Positions 18,571 through 27,595 of a stretch of 64,000 nt of DNA are shown here, piece after piece. The notes beneath the pieces are model-generated. The model did no database searches and had not been told where the DNA came from. It saw only the letters and a list, made by a program, of their open reading frames with translations. The translations under genes were made by a program, and so were the position numbers. Every line of letters starts with the position of its first letter. Positions within the stretch are counted from its first letter, which is position 1. The stretch is from Paenibacillus peoriae (lineage in GTDB: Bacteria; Bacillota; Bacilli; Paenibacillales; Paenibacillaceae): positions 48,501 through 112,500 of the forward strand of contig NZ_CP092831.1 of NCBI RefSeq assembly GCF_022531965.1, written 5' to 3'.

Positions 18571-19515
18571 ATGACTACACGGGAAAAGGGATTATGGACA
18601 GCTGTCATTATTCTGACCGTTAGCGTCGCCGCCTTGGGTGGTCTTATCATGCTTCGGGGGCTGTCAAAGCCGGGTGATGTAAGCAAGGATGACGGCGATC
18701 ATACTGTGGCGGAGATGGGTCAGGAAGGCATATCGGAGGAACAGTGGGTAGCGGAACTGAAAAAGCGATATGGAACCAATACGCTGTTGCAAATGTTGAA
18801 TCGTAAAGCCGTGCAGGCTGAAACCAAGCGTCTCGGTATCAAGATCACCCAAGAGGACTTACAGCAGGTGCTGGAGCAGGATAGTAAAGGGTATGAATCA
18901 GATCATACCTACTTTGATGAAATGCAGCGACAGTTTGGCTTAGATCCGGTTGACTTGCGGAATGAAGCGGAATACCGGATTGGTTTGGAGAAAATAGCTA
19001 CGCAGGGTATTCAAGTTCGGGAAGCTGAGATTGACGAGTATTGGGAGCAGCATCCCGAGGAATTTGCCGTCGGTAAGCAGATCCAATTGGCAGCTCTTTA
19101 TGTGGATAATGCGGAGGAGGCAGAAGCGCTGCTAGACCGGGTTAAGCAGGGGGAGAGCTTCGATGTGCTGATTCAAGAGCATTCACGTAAGCCTTTCGAC
19201 AAAGATAGCAGTGGACAGCTGGGATGGGTGGATGAATATGATCCATTTCAACCGGAGGCGATTATGAAGGCGGCGAGAGAGCTAAGCTCTGGGGATGTTG
19301 CGGGTCCAATCTCTGTTAACGATGGCTATGCTGTCATTTATGTACAGGATGTCCGGTTGAAGAATTCTCCGGATAAGCAGCAGATCCGGCAGCAAATTCG
19401 TCGATCTCTTGCGCTTGCACAAGCCGCTCCTTTGGAAGAGGTTGAGAAGAGTCTGCGTGATAAGTATGGAGCGCGTATTTTATCTGAAAAGAATGCATCC
19501 TCCGCTTCTCTGTAA
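18571..19515 (+). CDS. Parvulin-type peptidyl-prolyl isomerase, membrane-anchored (YacD-like)
   Basis: 314 aa. A signal-anchor helix (about residues 7-28) follows TTREKG. A SurA-like N-terminal helical part precedes a rotamase (parvulin) core at about 165-265: IQLAALYVDNAEEAEALLDRVKQGESFDVL, SGQLGWVDEYDPF, GDVAGPISVNDGYAVIYVQD. Such proteins act outside the membrane as foldases for secreted proteins. B. subtilis YacD, at the same position before cysK, is a PrsA paralogue. No lipobox cysteine is present, so unlike PrsA it is anchored by the helix. A GTG at 18562 is an alternative start. Confidence 0.88.
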   Translation: MTTREKGLWTAVIILTVSVAALGGLIMLRGLSKPGDVSKDDGDHTVAEMGQEGISEEQWVAELKKRYGTNTLLQMLNRKAVQAETKRLGIKITQEDLQQVLEQDSKGYESDHTYFDEMQRQFGLDPVDLRNEAEYRIGLEKIATQGIQVREAEIDEYWEQHPEEFAVGKQIQLAALYVDNAEEAEALLDRVKQGESFDVLIQEHSRKPFDKDSSGQLGWVDEYDPFQPEAIMKAARELSSGDVAGPISVNDGYAVIYVQDVRLKNSPDKQQIRQQIRRSLALAQAAPLEEVEKSLRDKYGARILSEKNASSASL

Positions 19516-19594
19516 CGTAGTGAAAGAATATTGGTTTGAAGGAAGCGCGATGCTGATAACGCGGGTTGACAGCATCGCAGCTTACTCACTTGTA

Positions 19595-19623
19595 TTGACA
19601 TTGGAATTGAAGATTGTTATGAT
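19595..19623 (+). promoter_or_regulatory. Sigma-A promoter upstream of cysK
   Basis: Consensus TTGACA (19595-19600) is 17 bp from TATGAT (19618-19623), with an extended TGT before the -10 box. A second, weaker pair, TTGACT (19684-19689) and TATGAT (19705-19710) with a short 15-bp spacer, lies nearer the gene. The leader has no T-box core and no terminator. Confidence 0.8.
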
Positions 19624-19754
19624 TAGCGTATAAAACCCACTATTTTTATCGGAAATTAAATGAACGGTACAAAATTAAATTGATTGACTAAGAATGATCT
19701 ACAATATGATTTCGCATTTTTTAATATATCATCTACAGTCAGGGAGGAATTATC

Positions 19755-20693
19755 ATGGCTAAAGTTGTTAATAACATCACCGAACTTATCGGGGAAACCC
19801 CCCTTGTTCGCCTCAACCGGATCGTACCGGAAGATAGCGCCGAAATCTATTTGAAACTGGAATATCAGAACCCAGGCTCCAGTGTAAAAGACCGTATTGC
19901 GATTAGTATGGTAGAAGAAGCTGAACGTGAAGGTCTGCTTAAGCCAGGCGGTACCATTATTGAAGCAACTAGCGGTAACACAGGAATCGGCTTGGCTATG
20001 GTTGCTGCTGCGAAGGGCTATAAGGCAGTCATCGTTATGCCAGAAACGATGAGCATAGAGCGTCGTAATTTGTTGCGCGCTTATGGAGCCGAACTTGTGT
20101 TAACACCAGGATCAGAAGGCATGAACGGGTCCGTTAAGAAAATGGAAGAATTGCTGAGTGAAAATCCGGATTATTTTGCTGCTGAGCAGTTCAAGAACAA
20201 AGCTAATATCAAAATTCACCGTGAAACGACCGGTCCTGAGATTGTGGAAGCCATTCATTCCATTGGCGGAACTCTGGACGCTTTTATAGCGGGAATAGGT
20301 ACTGGCGGAACCATTTCTGGAGCCGGTGAAGTGCTTAAGAAAGAATTCCCTGATATTAAAGTTGTGGCCGTAGAACCTGCCTCTTCCCCGCTGTTAGCAG
20401 GCGGTAAGCCAGGACCCCACAAGATCCAAGGGTTGGGTGCCAACTTTATTCCTGAAATTTTAAACCGTGATATCTATGATGAAATTATTCATGTAGAAAA
20501 CGACGAAGCTTTCGAGGTAGCACGTAGAGTGGCCAAGGAAGAGGGCATTTTGTCCGGTATTTCATCTGGCGCGGCTGTCCATGCGGCTTTGAAACTTGCT
20601 AAGCAATTGGGCAAGGGTAAACGGATCGTTGTCATTATTCCAAGTAATGGAGAACGTTACCTGAGTACACCACTGTACAATTTCGAGCTGTAA
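19755..20693 (+). CDS. cysK: Cysteine synthase (O-acetylserine sulfhydrylase)
   Basis: 312 aa. The PLP lysine is in [11 protein letters not shown] (near residue 44). The substrate loop is [13 protein letters not shown], the phosphate-binding glycine loop is [11 protein letters not shown], and the C-terminus has [13 protein letters not shown]. CysK makes cysteine from O-acetylserine and sulfide. ATG 19755 follows AGGGAGGA at 7 nt. It has its own strong promoter and a terminator, so it is a single-gene unit. Confidence 0.97.
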   Translation: MAKVVNNITELIGETPLVRLNRIVPEDSAEIYLKLEYQNPGSSVKDRIAISMVEEAEREGLLKPGGTIIEATSGNTGIGLAMVAAAKGYKAVIVMPETMSIERRNLLRAYGAELVLTPGSEGMNGSVKKMEELLSENPDYFAAEQFKNKANIKIHRETTGPEIVEAIHSIGGTLDAFIAGIGTGGTISGAGEVLKKEFPDIKVVAVEPASSPLLAGGKPGPHKIQGLGANFIPEILNRDIYDEIIHVENDEAFEVARRVAKEEGILSGISSGAAVHAALKLAKQLGKGKRIVVIIPSNGERYLSTPLYNFEL

Positions 20694-20724
20694 TTATGTC
20701 GTAATTGTGTATACTATACGTAAG

Positions 20725-20768
20725 GATTCCCTCATTTCCCTGTTGCAGGGGAGTGGGGGTTTCTTTTT
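20725..20768 (+). terminator. Rho-independent terminator after cysK
   Basis: CCCTCATTTCCCT faces AGGGGAGTGGGGG around GTTGC, with small mismatches, and is followed by TTTCTTTTT. Confidence 0.8.
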
Positions 20769-20819
20769 AAGGAGAGAATGTAGACTTATTGAAAAGTTGG
20801 GAAGGGGAAGCACACACGG

Positions 20820-22442
20820 ATGAAATCGACAGCTAGAGTGACGGAGGCGCAGTGGCAGGTTTGGCAGGAGGAAGGCTGGAGCATACTTCCCTATATCGCT
20901 GAGTACCCATTACCCGTGGGAGGGCTACCGTCATCGTGGCGGAAGGCTTGGGAGGATTCGTCGCCATATGCCTTTTTGCTGGAGAGCGCTAAAGGTGGGA
21001 GGTACACCTATCTGGCCTTAAATCCGGTTGCTGTATTGGAAGGCAAGGGAGAACATGCAGTTTGGACTGACTTGCAAAGTGGGAAGCATGGAGATATACA
21101 TGGTCAACCTTTGAAAGTCATGAACAACTGGATCGCTCCTTACCGTGCACCGCGTGTACCTGGCATGCCCTTTTTCTCTGGAGGATTTGCGGGTTATCTT
21201 GGATACGATGTAGCTCGCTCGTTGGAGCGTTTGCCATCTCAAGCTGCAGACGATACGGGCATACCTGATTATGTATGGATGAGGGTGAATGAGTTATGGA
21301 TTTATGATCACGAAAAATCCTGCATATATTGTGCTGTTCATATGCCCAATCCTGCCCGCTCCGGTGAATTCAGTAGCCAGACTGATTTGGCTAATGAGCT
21401 TATGGTGGATGAGACCATATCGATACTTGGCAAACTTTATGCCGAAGCGGTCCAACGTGCAGAACGCATGCTGACTCAGTGGAAGAACATCATACATGCG
21501 GGAGAGACTGATCCAGCTCATCCTCGCCGTTGTGCTCGGCTGTCCGAAAAAGGATTAGAGGCTGCTCATCAAGAATCTGAAGGTTGGACAGCGGCATTCA
21601 GCCAACAAGATTTTGAACAGGCCGTAAGACGTGTGCAGGAATATATTGCCCAAGGGGATGTATTCCAGGTTAACTTGTCGATTCGTCAGCAACGTACGCT
21701 TGCAGCCCTTCCTGAGAATATATATGAATGGCTTCGTCTGCTGAATCCATCCCCTTATATGGGTATGCTGCGTATGCCGGATTTACGGATCGTCAGTGGA
21801 TCGCCAGAATTGTTGGTGAAGCTGGAGGATGGACGTGTGAGCGCCCGACCTATTGCAGGTACGAGAAGAAGGGGGCTAACACCGGATGAAGATGCCACTA
21901 TGGCAGCAGAGCTTCTATCAAGCGAAAAAGAACGCGCCGAGCATATTATGCTCGTCGATCTGGAGCGTAACGATATCGGACGGATTGCCGAATACGGATC
22001 GGTGCATGTACCTGAACTGCTGACTGTCGAGTATTATTCGCACGTTATGCATTTGGTTTCTCAGGTGGAGGGGAAGTTAGCCTCAGGTCGTACAGCTATA
22101 GATGTAATTGCGGCTACTTTTCCAGGCGGAACCATTACCGGGGCACCCAAGGTGCGCACGATGGAAATCATCGAAGAATTAGAGCCTGTCCGGCGGGGGC
22201 CTTATACTGGGTCCCTTGGATGGATTGACTATAACGGTAATATGGAATTAAATATTATAATAAGAACACTAGCTGTTAAAGGCAGCACTGCCTATTTACA
22301 GACAGGTGCGGGGATCGTCATTGATTCAGACCCGTACAGGGAATATCGGGAATGTCGGAACAAGGCCAAAGCTGTCATGAAGGCGGTACAATGTGGTGAA
22401 GAAGAAGCCGCTTTGAGCAGAAGCGGTATCACAGGAGGGTGA
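20820..22442 (+). CDS. pabB: Para-aminobenzoate/anthranilate synthase component I
   Basis: 540 aa. The N-terminal TrpE/PabB domain includes [16 protein letters not shown]. The C-terminal chorismate-binding domain has [77 protein letters not shown] and [13 protein letters not shown]. It converts chorismate plus ammonia to aminodeoxychorismate with PabA. The PIKGT lysine of E. coli PabB is Ala here, as in anthranilate synthases. The downstream pabA, pabC and folP argue for folate use. The partner amidotransferase may also serve tryptophan synthesis, as in B. subtilis. The stop overlaps the pabA ribosome site. Confidence 0.9.
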   Translation: MKSTARVTEAQWQVWQEEGWSILPYIAEYPLPVGGLPSSWRKAWEDSSPYAFLLESAKGGRYTYLALNPVAVLEGKGEHAVWTDLQSGKHGDIHGQPLKVMNNWIAPYRAPRVPGMPFFSGGFAGYLGYDVARSLERLPSQAADDTGIPDYVWMRVNELWIYDHEKSCIYCAVHMPNPARSGEFSSQTDLANELMVDETISILGKLYAEAVQRAERMLTQWKNIIHAGETDPAHPRRCARLSEKGLEAAHQESEGWTAAFSQQDFEQAVRRVQEYIAQGDVFQVNLSIRQQRTLAALPENIYEWLRLLNPSPYMGMLRMPDLRIVSGSPELLVKLEDGRVSARPIAGTRRRGLTPDEDATMAAELLSSEKERAEHIMLVDLERNDIGRIAEYGSVHVPELLTVEYYSHVMHLVSQVEGKLASGRTAIDVIAATFPGGTITGAPKVRTMEIIEELEPVRRGPYTGSLGWIDYNGNMELNIIIRTLAVKGSTAYLQTGAGIVIDSDPYREYRECRNKAKAVMKAVQCGEEEAALSRSGITGG

Positions 22443-22447
22443 GTCGT

Positions 22448-23023
22448 ATGATTTTGGTGATTGATAATTATGATTCGTTTACGTACAATCTTGTTCAGTA
22501 TTTGGGTGAACTTGGCGAAGAAGTAATCGTAAAACGGAACGATGAGATTGATGTGAAAGGCATAGAAGAGCTGGCACCAGAGCATATTTTGATCTCGCCG
22601 GGTCCATGCACGCCGAATGAGGCGGGGATATCACTGGATGTGATCAGCCATTTTAAAGGTCGCATTCCGATTTTTGGCGTTTGCCTCGGCCATCAGGCCA
22701 TCGGACAGGCTTTTGGCGGTAAGGTTATCCGGGCTGAACGACTCATGCACGGTAAAACCTCACCGATTCTTCATCACAATACGTCAGTATTTGAAGGCCT
22801 GCCTTCTCCGTTCACAGCAACCCGGTATCACTCATTGCTGGTAGAGCGCGAGAGTCTACCTGAGTGTCTAGAGATTACCGCTGAAACCGCAGAAGGGGAA
22901 ATTATGGGTTTGCGGCATAAAGAATTTGCCGTAGAAGGAGTTCAGTTCCATCCAGAATCCATTATTACGGATTACGGGCATCAGCTGTTACGCAATTTCC
23001 TAAAACGCAAGGTAGGCGTTTGA
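22448..23023 (+). CDS. pabA: Glutamine amidotransferase, component II of PABA (and probably anthranilate) synthase
   Basis: 191 aa, a class I amidotransferase. [17 protein letters not shown] is at the N-terminus. The nucleophile motif [16 protein letters not shown] has Cys near residue 79. The His-Glu pair is in VQFHPESI near 168-172. It supplies ammonia from glutamine to PabB. In B. subtilis this one protein serves both PABA and tryptophan synthesis. ATG 22448 has GGAGGG at 8 nt; GTG 22439 would lie on top of that site. Confidence 0.93.
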   Translation: MILVIDNYDSFTYNLVQYLGELGEEVIVKRNDEIDVKGIEELAPEHILISPGPCTPNEAGISLDVISHFKGRIPIFGVCLGHQAIGQAFGGKVIRAERLMHGKTSPILHHNTSVFEGLPSPFTATRYHSLLVERESLPECLEITAETAEGEIMGLRHKEFAVEGVQFHPESIITDYGHQLLRNFLKRKVGV

Positions 23024-23026
23024 TTC

Positions 23027-23923
23027 ATGAAATATATCGGAGTCAACGGCGTCCTCACGGAAGCCGCAAAAGCCGTGGTTCACGTAAGTGATCACGGCTT
23101 TTTATACGGAATGGGCTTGTTTGAAACATTCCGCACCTACAAGGGCGCCCCATTCTTGCTGGATCGGCATCTGCATCGACTACAGGAAGGCTGCCGAATG
23201 CTCGGCATTCCTTTTCAACCTGATGAGGAGCAGCTTACGAAACACATCCAGCATCTGATGGTGGCAAATGGGTTGGATGAAGCCTACATCCGCTACACCG
23301 TATCAGCGGGTGAAGAGGTGCTAGGATTGCCGACGGGTGACTATACGCGTCCCAACCATATTTTGTTTGCCAAGCCGTTGCCCTCTACCAATACACAAAT
23401 TGGGCAATCGACTTCCCCATCGGCGCTTCAGTTGTTGCGAATCCCCAGAAACACTCCAGAGGGTGAGGTTCGCTTGAAGTCGCTCCATTATATGAATAAT
23501 ATTCTTGCGAAACGGGAACTTCAGCAGTATGCCGAAGCTGTCCGTTATAAGGCTGAAGGAATGATGCTTACGGCCAATGGTTTCCTGGCAGAGGGAATGG
23601 TCAGCAATCTGTTCTTTGTGCGGAATAATACGCTGTATACACCTGACTTGTCTACAGGGATTCTGCCAGGCATTACGCGTGAATTCATTTTGGAGCTGGC
23701 GCATCTGCGAGACATTCCTTGTGAGCAGGGCCTGTACCGCTGGGACGAGTTGAAACAGGCTGATGAAATTTTTATGACCAACTCTATACAAGAAATACGG
23801 CCCGTGGATTTGTTGTTGGAGCCGGGAGGAACAACGAATCATTTTTCGGTTCCCTTGACGCAGCCCAGGTCCATAACAGCTTTGCTGTTGCACGATTATA
23901 GACAGAAAGCAGGGATCAAGTGA
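23027..23923 (+). CDS. pabC: 4-amino-4-deoxychorismate lyase
   Basis: 298 aa, a class IV PLP aminotransferase fold. VHVSDHGFLYGMGLFETFRTYKG is at the N-terminus. The PLP lysine is in LKSLHYMNNILAKRE (near residue 152). GMVSNLFFVRNNTLYTPDLSTGILPGITR and TNSIQEIRPV follow. It releases pyruvate from aminodeoxychorismate to give PABA. D-amino acid or branched-chain aminotransferases share the fold, but the pabB-pabA-folP context decides. The ribosome site is weak, and coupling to pabA 3 bp upstream is likely. Confidence 0.92.
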   Translation: MKYIGVNGVLTEAAKAVVHVSDHGFLYGMGLFETFRTYKGAPFLLDRHLHRLQEGCRMLGIPFQPDEEQLTKHIQHLMVANGLDEAYIRYTVSAGEEVLGLPTGDYTRPNHILFAKPLPSTNTQIGQSTSPSALQLLRIPRNTPEGEVRLKSLHYMNNILAKRELQQYAEAVRYKAEGMMLTANGFLAEGMVSNLFFVRNNTLYTPDLSTGILPGITREFILELAHLRDIPCEQGLYRWDELKQADEIFMTNSIQEIRPVDLLLEPGGTTNHFSVPLTQPRSITALLLHDYRQKAGIK

Positions 23924-24786
23924 ACATACCGACCCTTTATCAACGTAGTTACCGAATGGGGGATGCCGAGCTTACACTCGGACATTCCACACAGATCATG
24001 GGTATACTGAATGTGACCCCGGATTCATTTTCCGATGGAGGATTACATTATAACCCGGAGATTGCTGTTTTACATGCATTGAAGCTGGTGGAAGATGGAG
24101 CTGATATCATTGACATTGGCGGGGAGTCTACCCGTCCCGGTCATGATCCAGTAGGTGTGGAAGAGGAGCTGGCTCGGGTCATTCCGGTCGTCCAGGCCAT
24201 CCATCGTATCGCACCGCACATTCCATTATCTGTAGATACTTACAAAGCTGAAGTAGCCAGAAAGGCACTCGAAGCTGGCGCACATATCATTAATGATGTG
24301 TGGGGGTTTAAGGCAGACCCTGATATGGCACGTGTAGCTTCGGAATTCGATTGCCCGGTCATTTTGATGCATAATCGTCATGACCATAACTATAGTGATT
24401 TGGTTTCTGATATGCTGTCCGATTTAAAAGAGAGTATCCGATTAGCGCTGGATGCGGGGGTACGTGAGGAACAGATCATTTTAGACCCAGGTATCGGTTT
24501 TGCCAAGGATTACGATGAAAATATTCATGCCATGACTTCTCTCGATAGATTGGGTCAGCTGGGCTTTCCGCTGTTATTGGCTACGTCGCGCAAAAGATTT
24601 ATTCGTACAGCACTGGATTTGCCTGTGAATGATGTGGTGGAGGGCACGGCGGCTACTGTTGCTTTTGGCATTGCTCAAGGGTGCCAGATTGTGCGTGTAC
24701 ACGATGTGGCGCAAATCAAGCGCACCGTACGTATGTGTGATGCGATGGTGTACGGGTCTAAAAATGCACTGAGTTATGGTGGTTAG
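23920..24786 (+). CDS. folP: Dihydropteroate synthase
   Basis: 288 aa. Family motifs are IMGILNVTPDSFSDGG, IIDIGGESTRPGHDPV, SVDTYKAEVARKAL, IINDVWGFK, ILDPGIGFAKD and TSRKRFI. It joins PABA to dihydropterin pyrophosphate and is the sulfonamide target. The start is GTG 23920, inside the pabC stop (GTGA), so the two are coupled. After this gene the operon is broken by 449 bp without a gene before folB. Confidence 0.95.
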   Translation: MNIPTLYQRSYRMGDAELTLGHSTQIMGILNVTPDSFSDGGLHYNPEIAVLHALKLVEDGADIIDIGGESTRPGHDPVGVEEELARVIPVVQAIHRIAPHIPLSVDTYKAEVARKALEAGAHIINDVWGFKADPDMARVASEFDCPVILMHNRHDHNYSDLVSDMLSDLKESIRLALDAGVREEQIILDPGIGFAKDYDENIHAMTSLDRLGQLGFPLLLATSRKRFIRTALDLPVNDVVEGTAATVAFGIAQGCQIVRVHDVAQIKRTVRMCDAMVYGSKNALSYGG

Positions 24787-25010
24787 GAGACGCTTCATGA
24801 ATGATTTGATCCTGTGATCGCTGTTGCAACGGGATTCTTTTGAATTGGTAAAACATATGACTGTAGGAATCCCGTTGAGTATATGCTTACGATGTAGCTT
24901 TTCCTTGAAAAGCTTTGGAGGCGAGCGCTACGTTTCTCCGGATTCAAATCCTTCATTCCGCTACAACGCACCATAAAGTCACTGTATTTTTTAGAGAGAA
25001 ATTAATGTAA
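24787..25010 (+). other. Non-coding stretch after folP with inverted repeats
   Basis: No gene is visible. A perfect 11-bp inverted repeat, CAACGGGATTC (24827-24837) and GAATCCCGTTG (24867-24877), encloses 29 bp. Next to it AGCTTTTC-CTT-GAAAAGCT forms an 8-bp hairpin near 24896-24914. Neither has a T-run. The rest, up to about 25010, has no recognised function and could be a dispersed intergenic repeat. Confidence 0.6.
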
Positions 25011-25185
25011 GAAGAACGGAAAAAATAGTAGAACGAAAACGAAGTGGACGGAATGGTGCTGTACAAGCGAAGCGGTCGCCTTTGTGCCAGGATTCCAACC
25101 ATTTTATCCTAATATAAGGAAATCTGGGTACAACAGCGATGGGAAGTACCATCCGACCGCGTAGTGGTGCCGCGTGTACACCTTT
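25011..25185 (+). promoter_or_regulatory. T-box-like leader (possibly degenerate) upstream of folB
   Basis: TGGTGCCGCG at 25165-25174 differs by one base from the T-box core TGGNACCGCG. Upstream, in the right order, are AGAACG (25013-25018) and AGTAG (25027-25031), like the base of Stem I. Then come an AATGGT/ACCATT helix (25052-25057 with 25098-25103) enclosing AGCGA (25066-25070), and a GATGG/CCATC hairpin just before the core. T-boxes sense uncharged tRNA. No terminator hairpin with a T-run follows before folB, and folB is not a usual T-box target. It may be decayed, act on translation, or be a chance resemblance. Confidence 0.4.
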
Positions 25186-25235
25186 AGTTGAGCTTATTTA
25201 GAAAAATCTAATAAATAACAGGGGGCCTACCCACA

Positions 25236-25598
25236 ATGGATAAAATGAAATTGCATCGTATGGAATATTACGGATATCATGGCGTTTTTCCAGAGGAACG
25301 TAAGCTGGGACAACGTTACTATATTGATTTGGAACTGGAGCTTGATCTGCATGAAGCGGGTGAGCAGGATGCTTTGGACAAAACGGTTAATTACGCAGAG
25401 GTGCATTACACCGTTAAAGATATTGTAGAAAAGGAGTCTTACCAATTGATTGAAGCTTTGGGCGAACGTATTGCATCTTCCCTACTGGACACTTATACTA
25501 GTGTCAATGCACTGACTGTCAAAGTCACGAAGCCGCATCCGCCATTTGATATTCATTTTCAAGGCGTGACGGTTGAGCTTTATCGCGCAAGAAAGTAG
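25236..25598 (+). CDS. folB: Dihydroneopterin aldolase
   Basis: 120 aa. It starts MDKMKLHRMEYYGYHGVFPEERKLGQ, with the family motif YGYHGVFPEER (active-site Glu), then NYAEVHYTVKDIVE and LIEALGERIA, with conserved Lys in VTKPHPP. It cleaves dihydroneopterin to 6-hydroxymethyl-dihydropterin and glycolaldehyde in folate synthesis. The ribosome site is a plain G-run about 11 nt upstream, weaker than its neighbours. folK follows at 9 bp. Confidence 0.95.
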   Translation: MDKMKLHRMEYYGYHGVFPEERKLGQRYYIDLELELDLHEAGEQDALDKTVNYAEVHYTVKDIVEKESYQLIEALGERIASSLLDTYTSVNALTVKVTKPHPPFDIHFQGVTVELYRARK

Positions 25599-25607
25599 GA
25601 ACGATAC

Positions 25608-26156
25608 ATGAATGCACATTCGACCTCTGAGGCATCAGAGGCTTATATTGCTTTAGGGGCTAATTTGGGGGAGCGCGAGCATACCCTGTATGAAGCCATT
25701 ACGGCGCTGGACGAACATCCGGGTATCCGGGTAATACGGTGCTCCAGCCTGTACGAAACAGAGCCTGTTGGGTATCTGGATCAACCTTCTTTTTTGAACA
25801 TGACGGTAGCCCTATCTACAACACTTGCTCCAGAGGAGCTTCTGGTATATATGCTGGAGGTGGAGAGTCGTCTGGGGAGAGTAAGACATATTCCTAATGG
25901 TCCACGAACCATTGATCTGGACTTGTTATGGATGGGAGCGGCACAACTGGCTACACCGGATTTGGAGCTTCCTCACCCTCGCATGTTGGAGCGTGCTTTT
26001 GTGCTGGTTCCCTTGGCTGACATCGTTCCGAACCAAGATCCGTCCGGTCTGTACAGTATCGTGCATACTGCATTGAATTCTGTGGATGGAAAGGACGGCA
26101 TACAGCTTTGGAAAACATGCAGCTGGCGCAACGACTCCGCGCCTTTCGGAAACTAA
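25608..26156 (+). CDS. folK: 6-hydroxymethyl-7,8-dihydropterin pyrophosphokinase
   Basis: 182 aa. The motifs are AYIALGANLGERE, SSLYETEPVGYLDQPSFLNM, LGRVRHIPNGPRTIDLDLLW and LPHPRMLERAFVLVPLADI. The Arg/Asp pair in GPRTIDLDL binds ATP and magnesium. It activates the pterin for FolP. The 3' end overlaps the small regulator gene that follows by 49 bp in another frame. Confidence 0.95.
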   Translation: MNAHSTSEASEAYIALGANLGEREHTLYEAITALDEHPGIRVIRCSSLYETEPVGYLDQPSFLNMTVALSTTLAPEELLVYMLEVESRLGRVRHIPNGPRTIDLDLLWMGAAQLATPDLELPHPRMLERAFVLVPLADIVPNQDPSGLYSIVHTALNSVDGKDGIQLWKTCSWRNDSAPFGN

Positions 26157-26308
26157 AAGGGTTCACACAGCAGGAGTTGGCAGAGCGTACCGGTATATCT
26201 TTGACTGTATTAGGTGCTGTGGAGCGAGGCAATCGTACAATAGACTTAGACATGCTGAACATTATCGCCCAAACGCTAGGAATTGAAGTCCGGGAACTGA
26301 CGGAATGA
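26108..26308 (+). CDS. yazB: YazB-like small helix-turn-helix protein
   Basis: 66 aa, one HTH (Cro/XRE) domain: QLAQRLRAFRKLKGFTQQELAERTGISLTVLGAVERGNRTIDLDMLNIIAQTLGI covers helices 1-5. It is probably a DNA-binding regulator; its target is unknown. In B. subtilis a gene of the same kind (yazB) sits at the same place between folK and dusB. The start is TTG 26108, with AAGGACGG 8 nt upstream and lying within folK; an ATG at 26117 has poor spacing. Autoregulation of the folate operon is possible but unproven. Confidence 0.85.
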   Translation: MENMQLAQRLRAFRKLKGFTQQELAERTGISLTVLGAVERGNRTIDLDMLNIIAQTLGIEVRELTE

Positions 26309-26352
26309 CGATAAATAATGATACAAAAGAAAGAATAAAGGGGTGAACAGAT

Positions 26353-27381
26353 ATGTTGAAAATCGGCGGTATTGAAATGAAAAACCAAGTCGTTCTGGCT
26401 CCGATGGCAGGCGTGTGCAACCCTGCTTTTCGCCTGATCGCCAAGGAATTCGGTACAGGTCTGGTATGTGCAGAAATGGTTAGTGATAAAGCGATCATTC
26501 ACGGCAACAAGCGTACACGCGAGATGCTGTTTGTAGATGAGCGTGAGAAGCCACTTAGCTTGCAAATTTTCGGGGGAGACCGCGAATCTTTGGTGGAAGC
26601 AGCGAAGGTCGTAGATCAGGAAACGAATGCAGATATTATTGATATCAATATGGGTTGCCCGGTTCCCAAAGTGACCAAATGTGATGCAGGTGCTCGTTGG
26701 CTGCTCGATCCAAACAAGATTTATGAAATGGTATCGGCGGTAGTGGAATCAGTAAACAAGCCGGTTACTGTGAAAATGCGTATTGGTTGGGATAGTGAGC
26801 ATATTTATGCCGTAGAGAACGCTCGCGCTGTTGAACGTGCCGGAGGACAGGCCGTTAGTGTACATGGCCGTACACGGGAGCAACTGTATACGGGACATGC
26901 GAATTGGGATATTATAAAAGAAGTTAAAGAAGCAGTTACCATTCCTGTAATTGGAAATGGCGATGTGGCATCACCGGAAGATGCTCGCCGTATGCTGGAT
27001 TTGACCAATTGTGATGGCGTTATGATCGGACGCGGTGCTCTGGGAAATCCGTGGATGCTTTACCGTACGATTGAGTACTTGCAATCAGGTGAGCTGTTGC
27101 CCGATCCTTCACCGGAAGAAAAAATTCGTATTGCCATTCTGCATATGGATCGTCTGGTTGCATTGAAGGGTGAAGCAGTAGCTGTCCGTGAAATGCGCAA
27201 GCATCTGGCTTGGTACCTCAAGGGGCTTAAAGGTTCAGCACGTATTAAGGATGCCATTATGGAAGAAACAAAGCGCGACGATATGGTACGTATTTTGGAT
27301 CAATTTGTATCTCAATTGCACATGGTAGAAAACGATGAGCCTTCTACAAGCGCTGCATCTCCTGCTGCTGTTGCGCAATAA
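26353..27381 (+). CDS. dusB: tRNA-dihydrouridine synthase DusB
   Basis: 342 aa, a flavin TIM barrel. VVLAPMAGVCNPAFRLIAKEFG is at the N-terminus and NMGCPVPKVTK carries the catalytic Cys. KPVTVKMRIGW, SVHGRTREQLYTG and VIGNGDVASPEDA-type flavin phosphate loops follow. It reduces uridines in tRNA to dihydrouridine. A C-terminal tail of about 20 residues rich in Ala/Ser/Pro is unstructured. ATG 26353 follows AAAGGGGTGA. It is the last gene of the pab-fol transcript; the greA promoter starts 28 bp after its stop. Confidence 0.95.
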   Translation: MLKIGGIEMKNQVVLAPMAGVCNPAFRLIAKEFGTGLVCAEMVSDKAIIHGNKRTREMLFVDEREKPLSLQIFGGDRESLVEAAKVVDQETNADIIDINMGCPVPKVTKCDAGARWLLDPNKIYEMVSAVVESVNKPVTVKMRIGWDSEHIYAVENARAVERAGGQAVSVHGRTREQLYTGHANWDIIKEVKEAVTIPVIGNGDVASPEDARRMLDLTNCDGVMIGRGALGNPWMLYRTIEYLQSGELLPDPSPEEKIRIAILHMDRLVALKGEAVAVREMRKHLAWYLKGLKGSARIKDAIMEETKRDDMVRILDQFVSQLHMVENDEPSTSAASPAAVAQ

Positions 27382-27408
27382 GGAAGCTGTTCCGGCCTGC
27401 GCACGCGA

Positions 27409-27437
27409 TTGACTTTTCTAATTGCTTGCCCTATAAT
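27409..27437 (+). promoter_or_regulatory. Sigma-A promoter of greA
   Basis: TTGACT (27409-27414) and TATAAT (27432-27437) have a 17-bp spacer, a near-consensus promoter. The leader to greA is about 150 nt; I see no riboswitch in it. Confidence 0.88.
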
Positions 27438-27595
27438 CGTTCAGTATAAAATCTTGATGTATGCTACAAATTGTGTGCAGCTCTCAAGACAACAGCAGGA
27501 AATGTTCTCATTCCCTCAGAGTGGCATATTATGTTTTGAAAGCGTGCATTCCGATGCACTTTTAAACTTTTCCCATGACAGGAGAATCGGTTAAG

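Noticed and set aside
19624..19754. T-box or other riboswitch in the cysK leader
   Set aside because: No TGGNACCGCG-like core and no terminator hairpin in the 130-nt leader.
24827..24877. 11-bp inverted repeat as terminator of folP
   Set aside because: The loop would be 29 nt and no T-run follows, so intrinsic termination is unlikely.
24925..24965. GGATTCAAATCC, like a tRNA T-arm
   Set aside because: The flanks do not pair to a 5-bp stem, and no acceptor, D- or anticodon arms can be drawn around it.
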